Origin: Streptomyces justiciae
Lineage (GTDB): Bacteria > Actinomycetota > Actinomycetes > Streptomycetales > Streptomycetaceae
Reading direction: 5' to 3'
Length of the DNA stretch: 64,000 bases
NCBI RefSeq assembly: GCF_015163075.1
Contig: NZ_JADDXU010000009.1
Coordinates: 124,001 to 188,000 of the forward strand
This document shows positions 1 to 8,421 of this stretch, piece after piece; the stretch's first letter is position 1, and every line of letters begins with the position of its first letter. A program made the translations under genes and the position numbers. The notes under the pieces were generated by a model. That model was not told where the DNA came from, searched no databases, and saw only the letters and a program-made list of their open reading frames with translations.

Positions 1-805
1 GCCGGTCTACCCGGAGGAGGCGGACCTCGCCGTCACCGCCGAGGACCTGGAGCTGGACACGCTCGTCCCGGACAGCGCGAACCAGCCGTACGACATGCAC
101 ACGGTGATCGAACACGTCCTGGACGACGCCGAGTTCTTCGAGACCCAGCCGCTGTTCGCCCCGAACATCCTCACCGGCTACGGCCGGGTCGAGGGCCACC
201 CGGTCGGCATCGTCGCCAACCAGCCGATGCAGTTCGCCGGCTGCCTCGACATCCAGGCCAGCGAGAAGGCCGCGCGCTTCGTGCGGACCTGCGACGCCTT
301 CAACATCCCCGTGATCACCTTCGTCGACGTCCCCGGCTTCCTGCCCGGCGTCGACCAGGAGCACGACGGCATCATCCGCCGCGGCGCCAAGCTGATCTAC
401 GCCTACGCCGAGGCAACGGTCCCGCTGATCACCGTCATCACCCGCAAGGCGTTCGGCGGCGCCTACGACGTCATGGGCTCCAAGCACCTCGGCGCGGACA
501 TCAACCTCGCCTGGCCCACCGCCCAGATCGCCGTCATGGGCGCCCAGGGCGCGGTCAACATCCTGCACCGCCGCACGATCGCGGAGGCGGAGGCGAACGG
601 CGAGGACCTCGAAGCGGTGCGCGCCCGGCTGATCCGGGAGTACGAGGACACCCTCCTCAACCCCTACATCGCGGCCGAGCGCGGCTACATCGACTCCGTC
701 GTCATGCCGTCCGACACCCGCCGCCACATCGTCCGCGGCCTGCGCCAGCTGCGCACCAAGCGGGAGTCCCTGCCCCCGAAGAAGCACGGCAACATCCCCC
801 TCTAG
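1..805 (+). CDS. pccB: Propionyl-CoA carboxylase beta chain, 5' end outside window
   Basis: Carboxyltransferase subunit that transfers CO2 from carboxybiotin to propionyl-CoA, giving methylmalonyl-CoA in the cytoplasm. The frame is open from base 2 with no start, so only about 267 C-terminal residues are present (family about 530 aa). Visible signatures of the C-terminal crotonase-fold half are YGRVEGHPVG, FVDVPGFLPG and AFGGAYDVMGS, and the chain ends in HGNIPL, the usual PccB/AccB terminus. The stop overlaps the ribosome binding site of the epsilon subunit gene, so the two are translationally linked. The biotin-bearing alpha subunit is accA2, 3 kb away. An acetyl-CoA carboxylase beta chain is the only real alternative. 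Confidence 0.95.
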   Translation, partial: PVYPEEADLAVTAEDLELDTLVPDSANQPYDMHTVIEHVLDDAEFFETQPLFAPNILTGYGRVEGHPVGIVANQPMQFAGCLDIQASEKAARFVRTCDAFNIPVITFVDVPGFLPGVDQEHDGIIRRGAKLIYAYAEATVPLITVITRKAFGGAYDVMGSKHLGADINLAWPTAQIAVMGAQGAVNILHRRTIAEAEANGEDLEAVRARLIREYEDTLLNPYIAAERGYIDSVVMPSDTRRHIVRGLRQLRTKRESLPPKKHGNIPL

Positions 806-813
806 GAGTCGCC

Positions 814-1023
814 ATGACGATCAAGGTCGTACGGGGCAACCCCACCCCCGAGGAGCTCGCCGCCGCCCTGGCGGTGGTCCGAGCCCGCGCCGCGGCGGCA
901 GCGGAAACACCGCCCGGCGCCCCCCAGCCGCGGGACGGGTGGTCGGACCCGTCCCGCATCGCAACACGCCGCTTGCCGCAGCCCGGGCCGAGTACATGGG
1001 CCCGCACTTACTGGCCAAGCTAG
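814..1023 (+). CDS. pccE: Acyl-CoA carboxylase epsilon subunit
   Basis: Small (69 aa) subunit found in actinobacterial acyl-CoA carboxylases, where it helps the alpha and beta chains assemble and raises activity. The N-terminal KVVRGNPTPEELAA motif followed by an alanine-rich helix and a C-terminal tail ending in TYWPS is the family pattern. The ATG is preceded by GGAG, which overlaps the pccB stop, and the gap is 8 bp. It forms a two-gene operon with pccB and ends just before a dispersed repeat copy that may act in 3'-end formation. Confidence 0.9.
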   Translation: MTIKVVRGNPTPEELAAALAVVRARAAAAAETPPGAPQPRDGWSDPSRIATRRLPQPGPSTWARTYWPS

Positions 1024-1036
1024 CCGCAACCTACCC

Positions 1037-1080
1037 AGGGGCGCGGGGAACTGCGCGACCAGCCACAGCGAACCCGCAGC
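1037..1080 (+). repeat. Dispersed 3'-end repeat, copy 1
   Basis: Core GGGGCGCGGGGAACTGCGCG followed by ACCAGCC, then a weaker GCACCCGCAGC-like tail. It lies directly after pccE in the same orientation and runs into the stop codon of the convergent SGNH hydrolase gene. Four further copies occur in this window (8340, 30591, 51074, 62541). From memory this sequence is common in Streptomyces intergenic DNA. GCGCG and CGCGC segments can pair within the core, so a short RNA hairpin is possible. Confidence 0.85.
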
Positions 1081-2162
1081 TAAAGACGGCGCACAACGGC
1101 TTCGGCCATCACCTCGTACCCCTCGTCATTGGGGTGCAGATGATCGCCGAAGTCGTACGCCCCACACAGCCGATCCGGATCCCCCGGATCGGCCATCACC
1201 CGTTGCAGATCCACCACCGCGTCAAACTCCCCCGCACCCCTGATCCACTCGTTCACCTCGTGACTCACCTTCGCCGCATGCTCCCCCCAGTGGTCCGAGC
1301 CTCCGAACGGCAACAAGGTGCCCCCGACGACCCTCAGCCCCCGTGCCTGCCGTATCAACTCCCGATACCCGGCGATCAGTTCATCCGCCTCCACCACCGG
1401 CGCCGGCTTGTACGTAGGCTGCTCATCCGTCTCACTGAACCCGATGTCGTTCAGCCCCAGCAGCACGACAACCGTGTCCACCCCGGCCGGCCCGAGGACA
1501 TCGCGCCCGAACCGCCGCACCCCCCTCTCCCCGTACCACGCGGAATCGTTGAGCAGCAGGTTCCCGCCGATCCCGGCGTTGAGCACGGGCCGCCCGGTCA
1601 GCCGGGCCAGCGCGTCCGACCACCGCCGGTCGGCGCCCACCGTCGACCCGAACCCGTCCGTGAGGGAGTCCCCGAACAGCACCACCCCGTCGCTCCGACC
1701 GGCGTCGACCTCCACGGCGCTCAGGAAGTACCAGGACTCGCTCACGGCATCAAAGCCCCCGGCACTGTCCAGCAGATCCCCCTCGCCCCGCCAACTCGGC
1801 GCGAACGCCTGCGCGTGGAACGTCGCCGGCCCGGTCGCCGCCTCGAAGTACAGCGTGACCGCCACCGACTCCCCCGCCGCGACGGCGAGTTGGACGGCGT
1901 CGCTGACGACCTCTCCGCGCGCCGGGATCTCCACTCCGCCCTCGCCCCCGAAGCCCAGCCGCCGCCCCTCCACGGCCGCCCCGGCGACCCGCACGGGCGA
2001 GGTGCCGTACGCGTTCGACAGCCGTATCCGCACCCGCTCCCCGCCCCCGGTCAGCCGGACGGCCTGCCGCAGGGACTGGCGCCAGAAGCCCTCCCTCGAC
2101 CAGTTGGGGGTGAAGCCCTCGCTCGGCAGCTGGGGCGAGGCGGCCCAGACGGTGGTGAACAT
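1080..2162 (-). CDS. SGNH/GDSL hydrolase family protein
   Basis: Predicted serine esterase or acyl hydrolase of 360 aa. Block I appears as VLFGDSLTDG (nucleophile Ser), block III as LLGLNDIGF (the G-x-N-D element) and block V as GDHLHPNDEGY (catalytic Asp and His), all in the order expected for SGNH enzymes. The first 170 residues form a beta-rich region (SNAYGTSPVRV) typical of the two-domain rhamnogalacturonan-esterase-like members. No signal peptide is evident, so it may act in the cytoplasm. The ATG at 2162 was chosen because GGAAGG lies ten bases upstream; the frame stays open further but with non-protein-like sequence. Substrate unknown. Confidence 0.85.
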   Translation of the reverse strand: MFTTVWAASPQLPSEGFTPNWSREGFWRQSLRQAVRLTGGGERVRIRLSNAYGTSPVRVAGAAVEGRRLGFGGEGGVEIPARGEVVSDAVQLAVAAGESVAVTLYFEAATGPATFHAQAFAPSWRGEGDLLDSAGGFDAVSESWYFLSAVEVDAGRSDGVVLFGDSLTDGFGSTVGADRRWSDALARLTGRPVLNAGIGGNLLLNDSAWYGERGVRRFGRDVLGPAGVDTVVVLLGLNDIGFSETDEQPTYKPAPVVEADELIAGYRELIRQARGLRVVGGTLLPFGGSDHWGEHAAKVSHEVNEWIRGAGEFDAVVDLQRVMADPGDPDRLCGAYDFGDHLHPNDEGYEVMAEAVVRRL

Positions 2163-2243
2163 GGCAGCACGACCTTCCAAACGGGACCAAAGTTCCTTTA
2201 ACAAGAGCCACACTAACGGAACCGCAGACCCTTTTGGTGAAGT

Positions 2244-2259
2244 TGAGTACGCGTACTCA
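2244..2259. promoter_or_regulatory. Perfect 16-bp palindrome in a divergent promoter region
   Basis: TGAGTACGCGTACTCA is its own reverse complement. It lies between the minus-strand SGNH hydrolase gene (start 2162) and the plus-strand small membrane protein gene (start 2295), 36 bp from the latter. Perfect symmetry over 16 bases in an intergenic region suggests a homodimer binding site. I cannot name the regulator. Confidence 0.6.
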
Positions 2260-2294
2260 GGCGCCGCCCCACCCCGCCGCCGCACGCTGGACGC

Positions 2295-2423
2295 ATGCTC
2301 TGGTCCGACCCCGAGAACGAACCGCCCAAGGAACTGCGCGACATGCAGGAGATGTTGCGACGGCTGGGCCTGTTCCTGGCGTTGGCCATGGTGCTGGCGA
2401 TGATCGTGCTCGGCACGAAGTGA
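2295..2423 (+). CDS. Small membrane protein (42 aa), MmpB-like
   Basis: Encodes 42 residues beginning MLWSDPENEPP and ending IVLGTK. There is an acidic/polar N-terminus, an amphipathic stretch (KELRDMQEMLRRL) and one strong membrane helix (about residues 24-40, LGLFLALAMVLAMIVLG). Codon third positions are G/C-biased like those of real genes here. From memory, peptides of this sequence type are conserved in Streptomyces and some databases call them morphogenic membrane protein MmpB; I cannot confirm the name. It sits 22 bp before maf, likely as one transcript, downstream of the 2244 palindrome. No role can be read from the sequence. Confidence 0.7.
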   Translation: MLWSDPENEPPKELRDMQEMLRRLGLFLALAMVLAMIVLGTK

Positions 2424-2445
2424 CGGGCGCCGATACCCTGACCGC

Positions 2446-3066
2446 ATGACTGATCAGCCGCGCCGCCGACTCGTCCTCGCCTCCCAGTCCCCCGCCCGGC
2501 TGAATCTGCTGCGGCAGGCCGGACTGGCCCCCGAGGTGATCGTGAGCGGCGTCGACGAGGACGCCGTCACCGCCCCCACGCCCGCCGACCTGGCGCTCGC
2601 GCTCGCCGAGGCGAAGGCCTCCGTGGTGTCGGCGAAACCCGAGGTCAAGGGCGCGATCGTGATCGGCTGCGACTCCGTGCTCGACCTCGACGGCGAGGCG
2701 CTCGGCAAGCCCGCGGACGCCGAGGAGGCCACCGCCCGCTGGAAGGCGATGCGCGGACGCGCGGGCACGCTCCAGACCGGCCACTGCGTCTACGACACCG
2801 TCTCCGGCCGGTACGCCTCGGCCGTCGCCTCGACCGTCGTCCGCTTCGGCGAGCCGACCGACGAGGAGATCGCCGCGTACGTCGCCTCCGGCGAACCCCT
2901 CTACGTCGCCGGGGCGTTCACCCTCGACGGCCGCAGCGCGCCGTTCATCGACGGCATCGACGGCGACCACGGCAACGTGATCGGCATCAGCCTGCCCCTC
3001 GTACGGAAGCTGCTGGCCGAACTGGGCGTCGGGATCACGGAGTTGTGGGCGCCGGCGGAGAAGTGA
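2446..3066 (+). CDS. maf: Maf-family nucleoside triphosphate pyrophosphatase
   Basis: Maf/YhdE-type enzyme (206 aa) that hydrolyses non-canonical or canonical nucleoside triphosphates to the monophosphate and PPi; Maf proteins are also tied to septum inhibition. The N-terminal LASQSPARLNLLRQAGL carries the family S-x-S-x-R motif, IVIGCDSVLDLDGEALGKP provides the acidic base and Lys, and TLDGRSAPFIDGIDGDHGNVIG is the C-terminal signature. Length is normal. The start ATG at 2446 has only a weak ribosome binding site, which fits coupling to the upstream peptide gene. Its 3' end overlaps the convergent membrane protein gene by 32 bp. Confidence 0.92.
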   Translation: MTDQPRRRLVLASQSPARLNLLRQAGLAPEVIVSGVDEDAVTAPTPADLALALAEAKASVVSAKPEVKGAIVIGCDSVLDLDGEALGKPADAEEATARWKAMRGRAGTLQTGHCVYDTVSGRYASAVASTVVRFGEPTDEEIAAYVASGEPLYVAGAFTLDGRSAPFIDGIDGDHGNVIGISLPLVRKLLAELGVGITELWAPAEK

Positions 3067-3526
3067 CCGGGCCGTTGCCCTCCTTGGCCGGGCCGCCGTC
3101 CCCCTGGTCGCCGGGGGCGGCGTCGGCGGGCTCCTGAGGACTGTCGTACGTCATCAGGAGCAGCACTATCAGCGCCAGTACGACCACCATGAAGCCGAAC
3201 TCGGCCGGGCCCAGCAGGCCCCACGCGAACGCGCCCAGCAGGGCGTGCACCACGGCCGCGCTGATCAGCAGGATGCGGCCGAAGCCGGCCGGGGCGCGGT
3301 CGCGCAGGGCGACCAGCAGCGCCACCAGGCCACAGAAGGCGAAGTAGAGGCCGAAGACGATGCCGCCGATCTTCGAGGACGTCGACATCATGTCGGGGTC
3401 GAGGCCGGCCAGGGACATGTCCTGACGGTCGACGACCACCCCGAGGAACCAGTTGACCGCCGCGATCCCGAACGCCTCCACGAAGAGGACGATCGCCACG
3501 ATCCACGCCACCGGCCTGCGCACCAC
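3035..3526 (-). CDS. Four-helix membrane protein of unknown function
   Basis: A protein of about 163 aa with four predicted membrane helices: VAWIVAIVLFVEAFGIAAV near the start, IGGIVFGLYFAFCGLVALLV, LLISAAVVHALLGAFAWGLL and FMVVVLALIVLLLM, then a Pro/Gly-rich acidic cytoplasmic tail. The start is uncertain. The GTG at 3526 follows a G-rich ribosome-binding-like run and puts the first helix at the N-terminus, whereas upstream codons in the open frame look non-coding. Tail-to-tail overlap with maf. No family recognised. Confidence 0.65.
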   Translation of the reverse strand: MVRRPVAWIVAIVLFVEAFGIAAVNWFLGVVVDRQDMSLAGLDPDMMSTSSKIGGIVFGLYFAFCGLVALLVALRDRAPAGFGRILLISAAVVHALLGAFAWGLLGPAEFGFMVVVLALIVLLLMTYDSPQEPADAAPGDQGDGGPAKEGNGPVTSPPAPTTP

Positions 3527-3890
3527 CGGTCCCCACCCACTCTCAAGCCGAGCCCTGGTTACCCCAAGTACGTTCGATACACGGCGAACGCTACTAACGG
3601 GTAAACCCGGGGACAAGGGTTCTGCGAACGGCAAAGAATCATTGGGCCATTCGTAGGGACTCCACAAAGAAACGGAGTGGCCCGCAGCACGTGGTGACAG
3701 AGACCTTGACCACAAGGGCGGGCTAGGGTTTTCCGGAGGAGTCCTGCGTACCGAAGCGTGACAAGGGATTTCGCGGGTCGAGCGAGCCTCGAATCACGCT
3801 CCGTGTGGGCAAGCTCACCATTGGGGACGGGTCGAACTGCCGTGTCGGCAGTCCCTAAACTCGGCTTGTTTCAAGGAGGGAGCCTCAATC
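3527..3890. other. Divergent intergenic region upstream of accA2
   Basis: 364 bp without a convincing gene. It must hold promoters for the leftward membrane protein and for accA2. A short inverted repeat, CGTTCG-N8-CGAACG, lies at 3571-3590, and AAGGAGGGAG at 3874-3883 is the ribosome binding site of accA2. Possible -10-like TAGGGT near 3724, but no well-spaced -35. The 89-codon plus-strand frame at 3758-4027 runs into accA2 out of frame and is not protein-like. Confidence 0.4.
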
Positions 3891-5663
3891 GTGCGCAAGG
3901 TGCTCATCGCCAACCGTGGCGAAATCGCTGTCCGCGTGGCCCGGGCCTGCCGGGATGCCGGTATCGCGAGCGTGGCCGTATACGCCGACCCGGACCGGGA
4001 CGCTCTGCATGTCCGCGCCGCGGATGAGGCGTTCGCCCTGGGTGGTGACACCCCCGGCACGAGCTACCTGGACATCGAGAAGGTCCTGAACGCGGCGCGC
4101 GAGTCGGGCGCGGACGCCATCCACCCGGGCTACGGGTTCCTGTCCGAGAACGCCGACTTCGCGCAGGCGGTCCTGGACGCGGGCCTGATCTGGATCGGCC
4201 CGCCGCCGCAGGCCATCCGCGACCTCGGTGACAAGGTCGCCGCCCGGCACATCGCCCAGCGTGCCGGCGCGCCGCTGGTCGCCGGCACCCCCGACCCGGT
4301 GAGCGGTGCGGAGGAGGTCGTGGCCTTCGCCGAGGAGCACGGCCTGCCGATCGCCATCAAGGCCGCCTTCGGTGGCGGTGGCCGTGGTCTGAAGGTCGCC
4401 CGGACCCTGGAAGAGGTTCCGGAGCTGTACGAGTCGGCGGTCCGTGAGGCCGTGGCCGCGTTCGGCCGGGGCGAGTGCTTCGTCGAGCGCTACCTGGACA
4501 AGCCGCGGCACGTGGAGACCCAGTGCCTGGCCGACACCCACGGCAACGTGGTCGTCGTCTCCACCCGTGACTGCTCGCTCCAGCGCCGCCACCAGAAGCT
4601 GGTCGAGGAGGCCCCGGCGCCGTTCCTCTCCGACGCCCAGGTAGCCGAGCTGTACTCGTCGTCGAAGGCGATCCTCAAGGAGGCCGGCTACGTCGGCGCC
4701 GGCACCGTCGAGTTCCTGGTCGGCATGGACGGCACGATCTCCTTCCTGGAGGTCAACACCCGTCTCCAGGTGGAGCACCCGGTCACCGAGGAGGTCGCCG
4801 GCATCGACCTGGTGCGCGAGATGTTCCGCATCGCCGACGGCGAGGAGCTCGGCTACGGCGACCCGGAGCTGCGCGGTCACTCCTTCGAGTTCCGTATCAA
4901 CGGCGAGGACCCGGGCCGCAACTTCCTCCCGGCCCCCGGCACCGTCACCACCTTCGCCCCGCCGACCGGCCCGGGCGTCCGCCTGGACGCGGGCGTGGAG
5001 TCGGGCAGCGTGATCGGCCCGGCCTGGGACTCCCTGCTGGCCAAGCTGATCGTCACCGGCGCCACCCGTGAGCAGGCGCTCCAGCGCGCGGCTCGCGCCC
5101 TGGAGGAGTTCCAGGTCGAGGGCATGGCGACGGCCATCCCGTTCCACCGCGCGGTCGTCAAGGACCCGGCGTTCGCCCCCGAACTCACCGGCTCCGCCGA
5201 CCCGTTCACGGTCCACACCCGCTGGATCGAGACCGAGTTCGTCAACGAGATCAAGCCCTTCGCCGCCCCCGCCGACGCGGAGACGGACGAGGAGCCGGGC
5301 CGCGAGACGGTCGTCGTCGAGGTCGGCGGCAAGCGCCTGGAGGTCTCCCTCCCGGTCTCGCTCGGCATGTCGCTGGCCCGCACCGGCCTCGCGGCGGGCG
5401 CCAAGCCCAAGCGCCGCGCGGCCAAGAAGTCCGGCCCCGTCGCCTCCGGCGACACCCTCGCCTCCCCGATGCAGGGCACGATCGTCAAGATCGCGGTCGA
5501 GGAGGGCCAGGAGGTCAAGGAGGGCGACCTGGTCGTCGTCCTGGAAGCCATGAAGATGGAGCAGCCCCTCAACGCGCACAAGTCCGGCACCATCAAGGGC
5601 CTGTCCGCGGACGTCGGCGCGTCGATCACGTCCGGCGCGGCGATCTGCGAGATCAAGGACTGA
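3891..5663 (+). CDS. accA2: Acetyl/propionyl-CoA carboxylase alpha chain (biotin carboxylase plus biotin carrier)
   Basis: Bifunctional 590-aa subunit that carboxylates its own biotin with ATP and bicarbonate and hands it to AccB/PccB-type carboxyltransferases, supplying malonyl- and methylmalonyl-CoA. Biotin carboxylase N-domain about 1-110 (KVLIANRGEIAVRV), ATP-grasp about 115-320 (glycine loop KAAFGGGGRGLKV; FLEVNTRLQVEHPVTE), C-domain to about 440, then a linker and the carrier domain about 515-590 with EAMKMEQ; the biotinyl lysine is K555. The GTG start is set by AAGGAGGGAG eight bases upstream. Monocistronic, ending in a strong terminator. Full length, nothing missing. Confidence 0.97.
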   Translation: MRKVLIANRGEIAVRVARACRDAGIASVAVYADPDRDALHVRAADEAFALGGDTPGTSYLDIEKVLNAARESGADAIHPGYGFLSENADFAQAVLDAGLIWIGPPPQAIRDLGDKVAARHIAQRAGAPLVAGTPDPVSGAEEVVAFAEEHGLPIAIKAAFGGGGRGLKVARTLEEVPELYESAVREAVAAFGRGECFVERYLDKPRHVETQCLADTHGNVVVVSTRDCSLQRRHQKLVEEAPAPFLSDAQVAELYSSSKAILKEAGYVGAGTVEFLVGMDGTISFLEVNTRLQVEHPVTEEVAGIDLVREMFRIADGEELGYGDPELRGHSFEFRINGEDPGRNFLPAPGTVTTFAPPTGPGVRLDAGVESGSVIGPAWDSLLAKLIVTGATREQALQRAARALEEFQVEGMATAIPFHRAVVKDPAFAPELTGSADPFTVHTRWIETEFVNEIKPFAAPADAETDEEPGRETVVVEVGGKRLEVSLPVSLGMSLARTGLAAGAKPKRRAAKKSGPVASGDTLASPMQGTIVKIAVEEGQEVKEGDLVVVLEAMKMEQPLNAHKSGTIKGLSADVGASITSGAAICEIKD

Positions 5664-5683
5664 GCAGGTCCCGTACGACATCC

Positions 5684-5734
5684 CGGGGCGCCCGGCGGAC
5701 TGGAGCAGTCAGTCCGCCGGGCGCTCCGTTTTTT
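5684..5734 (+). terminator. Intrinsic terminator after accA2
   Basis: GC-rich arms 5684-5701 and 5711-5728 (right arm AGTCCGCCGGGCGCTCCG) pair almost completely around a 9-nt loop and are followed by six T at 5729-5734, 20 bp after the accA2 stop. Confidence 0.9.
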
Positions 5735-5750
5735 CCCCCGAGGTGATGGT

Positions 5751-6449
5751 CTACGGGTTGCTGCGGACCCATCCGGTGCCGTGCCGTACGAAGGCGAGGG
5801 CCGCGTAGCCGAAGGGCACGGCGAGCATCACGAACGACAGGACGGTCACCGGATCGATGCCGCTCGCGTAGCCGGCGACGTTGAACGGCATGGCCAGGAT
5901 CAGCAGCCAGGCGGCCCAGACCGGCACGGTCCGGCTGCGCAGCAGGGCGACGCCCAGCAGGATGGCGCCGATGACGTGGGCGGCGATGAAGTAGAGGATC
6001 GGCACGCCCACCACGAGCAGGTCGTTGGTGCCCTTCGCGACCTTCGCCAGGGTGTCGACGTCGACGCCCTTGTCGAGCGCGCCGAGGGCGACGGCGTCGA
6101 GCGACGGGGTCGCGGTGATCGCGAGCAGCCCGGTGCCGAAGAGGACCGAGCCCCACAGGCCGAGCTTGGCGGACCGCGCGGTGGCCAGCAGTCCGACGGC
6201 GATCAGCCCCGGGGCGAGGACGACGGTCCCGACCGTCCACAGCCACACGGACGCCTCCGTGGCGCCCTGGTGGGCGGCGATGACCCGGGCGATCTCGTCG
6301 GCGTCGGCGTTGGTGTCGTACGGGCTGATCAGGAACGCCGCCCCGAGCAGCAGCGGTCCCAGCACGGCCGCGAGCCCCGCGAGCCGCCGCGCGGTCCCGG
6401 CGGGCGCCGGCTCGGTGGTGGTGGGTGGGTGTGACGACGTAGTGGCCAT
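5751..6449 (-). CDS. Six-helix integral membrane protein, unknown function
   Basis: 232 aa. The N-terminus is Thr/Ser/Pro-rich, followed by about six hydrophobic helices (for example LAGLAAVLGPLLLGAAFLI, WLWTVGTVVLAPGLIAVGLL, WGSVLFGTGLLAI, VVGVPILYFIAAHVIGAILL, WAAWLLILAMPF, VLSFVMLAVPFGYAALAFV). The ATG at 6449 begins MATTSSHPP and has GGGGGACC upstream. It shares a narrow intergenic gap with the minus-strand LuxR gene upstream (start 7543, end 6554), so the two may be co-transcribed and the regulator may control it. I do not recognise the family. Confidence 0.75.
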   Translation of the reverse strand: MATTSSHPPTTTEPAPAGTARRLAGLAAVLGPLLLGAAFLISPYDTNADADEIARVIAAHQGATEASVWLWTVGTVVLAPGLIAVGLLATARSAKLGLWGSVLFGTGLLAITATPSLDAVALGALDKGVDVDTLAKVAKGTNDLLVVGVPILYFIAAHVIGAILLGVALLRSRTVPVWAAWLLILAMPFNVAGYASGIDPVTVLSFVMLAVPFGYAALAFVRHGTGWVRSNP

Positions 6450-6553
6450 GAGGGTCCCCCTGAGGTCGCGTGGTGCGGAGCGCCTCAAGCCAGTGAAGCG
6501 AGGGCACCCGGCCGATGACCATCCGTCAATTCTGAGGGTTGCGGCCCCTGACC

Positions 6554-7543
6554 TCAGTCGATAAGCAACCCGAGCTCCCGCCCCCGCCGCAGCAGCGCCG
6601 CCGTGTGCCCGGCCTCCAGCTTCCGGTGCAGGGAGGCGATGTAGCCGCGCACGGTGGTCGGCGACAGCCCCATCCGCCGGGCCGTCTCCGTCGCCGTACG
6701 GCCGTCGTGGAGGTGGCGCAGCGTCCGGTACTCCTGCTCGGTCACCCCGAAGACCCGGGCGAGGGTCCGCCCCCGGGCGAGGTCGCGGAGCAGGAACAGG
6801 ACGGGCAGTCCGGGGGCGGCAGACGGCACGGGCCGCACCTCCACGTCCCGGACGGTGAACGGCTGCTCCCGGCCCAGCAGGGGATCGTCCCGTACGACGG
6901 CCAGGAGCTCGGCGGCGAGGGCGTTCAGCGGCTGCGCCCGGCCGTCCTCGCCGAGCACGGCCACCCCCCACCCATGGCTCGCAGCGAGGGCCAGGGCGGC
7001 GGCGGAGAGCGCGAGCAGCCGCTGCCGCTCACCCAACCGCTGCTCCACCCCCGCGAGTTGGAGCTGCGCGAAACCGAGCAGATCGCGCTCCCGTTCGCTG
7101 AAGTCGGCGCCGGACCTCACCAGCGCGTACCCCTCGACCGCGCCCCCACCCGCCCCGGCCGTCGCCACCAGGTGCCGGCGCAGCCCGAAGGGCCGGAAGT
7201 CCAGGTTGTAGCAGTGGGTGCGCTGCCACTGCCGGTCCCCGGCGACATCGCTGACCCGCCAGGCCTGCGCGGTGGGCGTCTCCAGCATGATGTCGGTGAG
7301 CGGGTGGTCCAGGGGATGGTCGTAGATCACCATCGGGTCGGCGTGGAAGGAGTCCTCGGGCACGGACAGCGCGGACACCCCGGCACCGTCGACGGAGAGC
7401 CGGTACGCCTGCCCCGCGTCGGCCGGGATCAACTCCATCAGCGCCCCCAGGGCCCGCTCCCGCAACTCCCGCTCCGACCCGGCGTCTTCCAGCTCGCTCA
7501 CGATCCCGAGCACCCGCCGCGCGTCCACACCGGCGATCTCCAT
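6554..7543 (-). CDS. LuxR-family transcriptional regulator with GAF-like sensor region
   Basis: 329 aa. The C-terminal helix-turn-helix (about residues 265-325) reads VTEQEYRTLRHLHDGRT, followed by the recognition helix MGLSPTTVRGYIASLHRKL, the LuxR/NarL pattern. The N-terminal 170 residues look like a small-molecule or GAF-type domain without response-regulator aspartates, so it is not a classical two-component regulator. Start ATG 7543 (MEIAGVDARR) follows GGGAGAG by five bases. It lies upstream of the membrane protein gene on the same strand. Ligand and targets unknown. Confidence 0.85.
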   Translation of the reverse strand: MEIAGVDARRVLGIVSELEDAGSERELRERALGALMELIPADAGQAYRLSVDGAGVSALSVPEDSFHADPMVIYDHPLDHPLTDIMLETPTAQAWRVSDVAGDRQWQRTHCYNLDFRPFGLRRHLVATAGAGGGAVEGYALVRSGADFSERERDLLGFAQLQLAGVEQRLGERQRLLALSAAALALAASHGWGVAVLGEDGRAQPLNALAAELLAVVRDDPLLGREQPFTVRDVEVRPVPSAAPGLPVLFLLRDLARGRTLARVFGVTEQEYRTLRHLHDGRTATETARRMGLSPTTVRGYIASLHRKLEAGHTAALLRRGRELGLLID

Positions 7544-7720
7544 ACGCACTCTCCCGGCGCTGCTCTCGCCATGAGAAGTCCTGAGATGTCCGGGGAAGCC
7601 CCGAGAAGGACACCCCCGAGAAGAAGGTACGGCCTGCGCGCCCCCCGGCAAGCCCGGTCGGCCGTCTCCGATGGCATCCTGGAGGCATAACGGGGGCGTG
7701 CGAGAGAGCAGGTGGGAGCC

Positions 7721-8341
7721 ATGGTGAGCGCGATCTCACGAGAGACCGCGGGGAACAGGGAAACCCCGGCCCCGGCACCCCCCGCACCGGCCCGCCCCAT
7801 GCGCGCCGACGCCCGCCGCAACTACGAACGCCTCCTCACCGAGGCCCGCACCGCCTTCGCCACCCATGGCGCGGAGGCGTCCCTGGAGGACGTGGCGAGA
7901 CGCGCCGGCGTGGGCATCGGCACCCTGTACCGCCACTTCCCCAACCGCAACGCCCTGCTGAGCGCGGTCTTCGAGGACGCGGTGGCGGACCTGCTGGCCC
8001 GCTCCCACGAACTCCTGTCCGACCCCAACCCCTGCGCGGCCCTGGTGACATGGCTGCGCGAGATCGTCACGCACGCGGGCGAATACCGGGGCCTGGCACG
8101 ACAGTTGATGTCGGTGACATCCGACGACACATCGGCCCTGGCAAGATGCAGCGACCCGATCAGGGAGGCGGGCGGCGCGCTCCTGACGAGAGCACAAGAG
8201 GCGGGCGCGGTAAGGAAGGACGTGGCCATCACCGACCTCCTCCAACTGACCCATGCGATCGCACTGGCGGCGGAGGAGAGCCCGGGGGACGAGGACTTGG
8301 CCGACAGACTGTTGCAACTAACGCTGCGGGGACTTACTTAG
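7721..8341 (+). CDS. TetR/AcrR-family transcriptional regulator
   Basis: About 206 aa. The DNA-binding domain comes after a Pro/Ala-rich leader: NYERLLTEARTAFATHG then ASLEDVARRAGVGIGTLYRHFPNRNALLSAV, a textbook TetR_N. The C-terminal ligand domain is the SbtR-like kind (ELLSDPNPCAALVTWLREIV). The start may be GTG 7712 or ATG 7721; neither has a clean ribosome binding site. Divergent from the LuxR gene. Its stop codon TAG is part of dispersed repeat copy 2. No obvious target gene next door. Confidence 0.88.
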   Translation: MVSAISRETAGNRETPAPAPPAPARPMRADARRNYERLLTEARTAFATHGAEASLEDVARRAGVGIGTLYRHFPNRNALLSAVFEDAVADLLARSHELLSDPNPCAALVTWLREIVTHAGEYRGLARQLMSVTSDDTSALARCSDPIREAGGALLTRAQEAGAVRKDVAITDLLQLTHAIALAAEESPGDEDLADRLLQLTLRGLT

Positions 8342-8371
8342 GGGCGCGGGGAACTGCGCGACCAGCCACAT
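8340..8371 (+). repeat. Dispersed 3'-end repeat, copy 2
   Basis: Same core as the copy at 1037, here fused to the TetR gene so that the stop codon TAG supplies the first bases (TAGGGGCGCGGGG...). Same orientation as the gene it follows; the convergent DeoR gene ends 50 bp further on. Confidence 0.85.
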
Positions 8372-8421
8372 ACGACCTGCACTCGCGCAATTACTCGAAC
8401 CCCTACGGCGAAGAGGCGAAC

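Noticed and set aside
3758..4027. 89-codon plus-strand frame overlapping the accA2 start
   Set aside because: Out of frame with accA2, no ribosome binding site and no protein-like composition.
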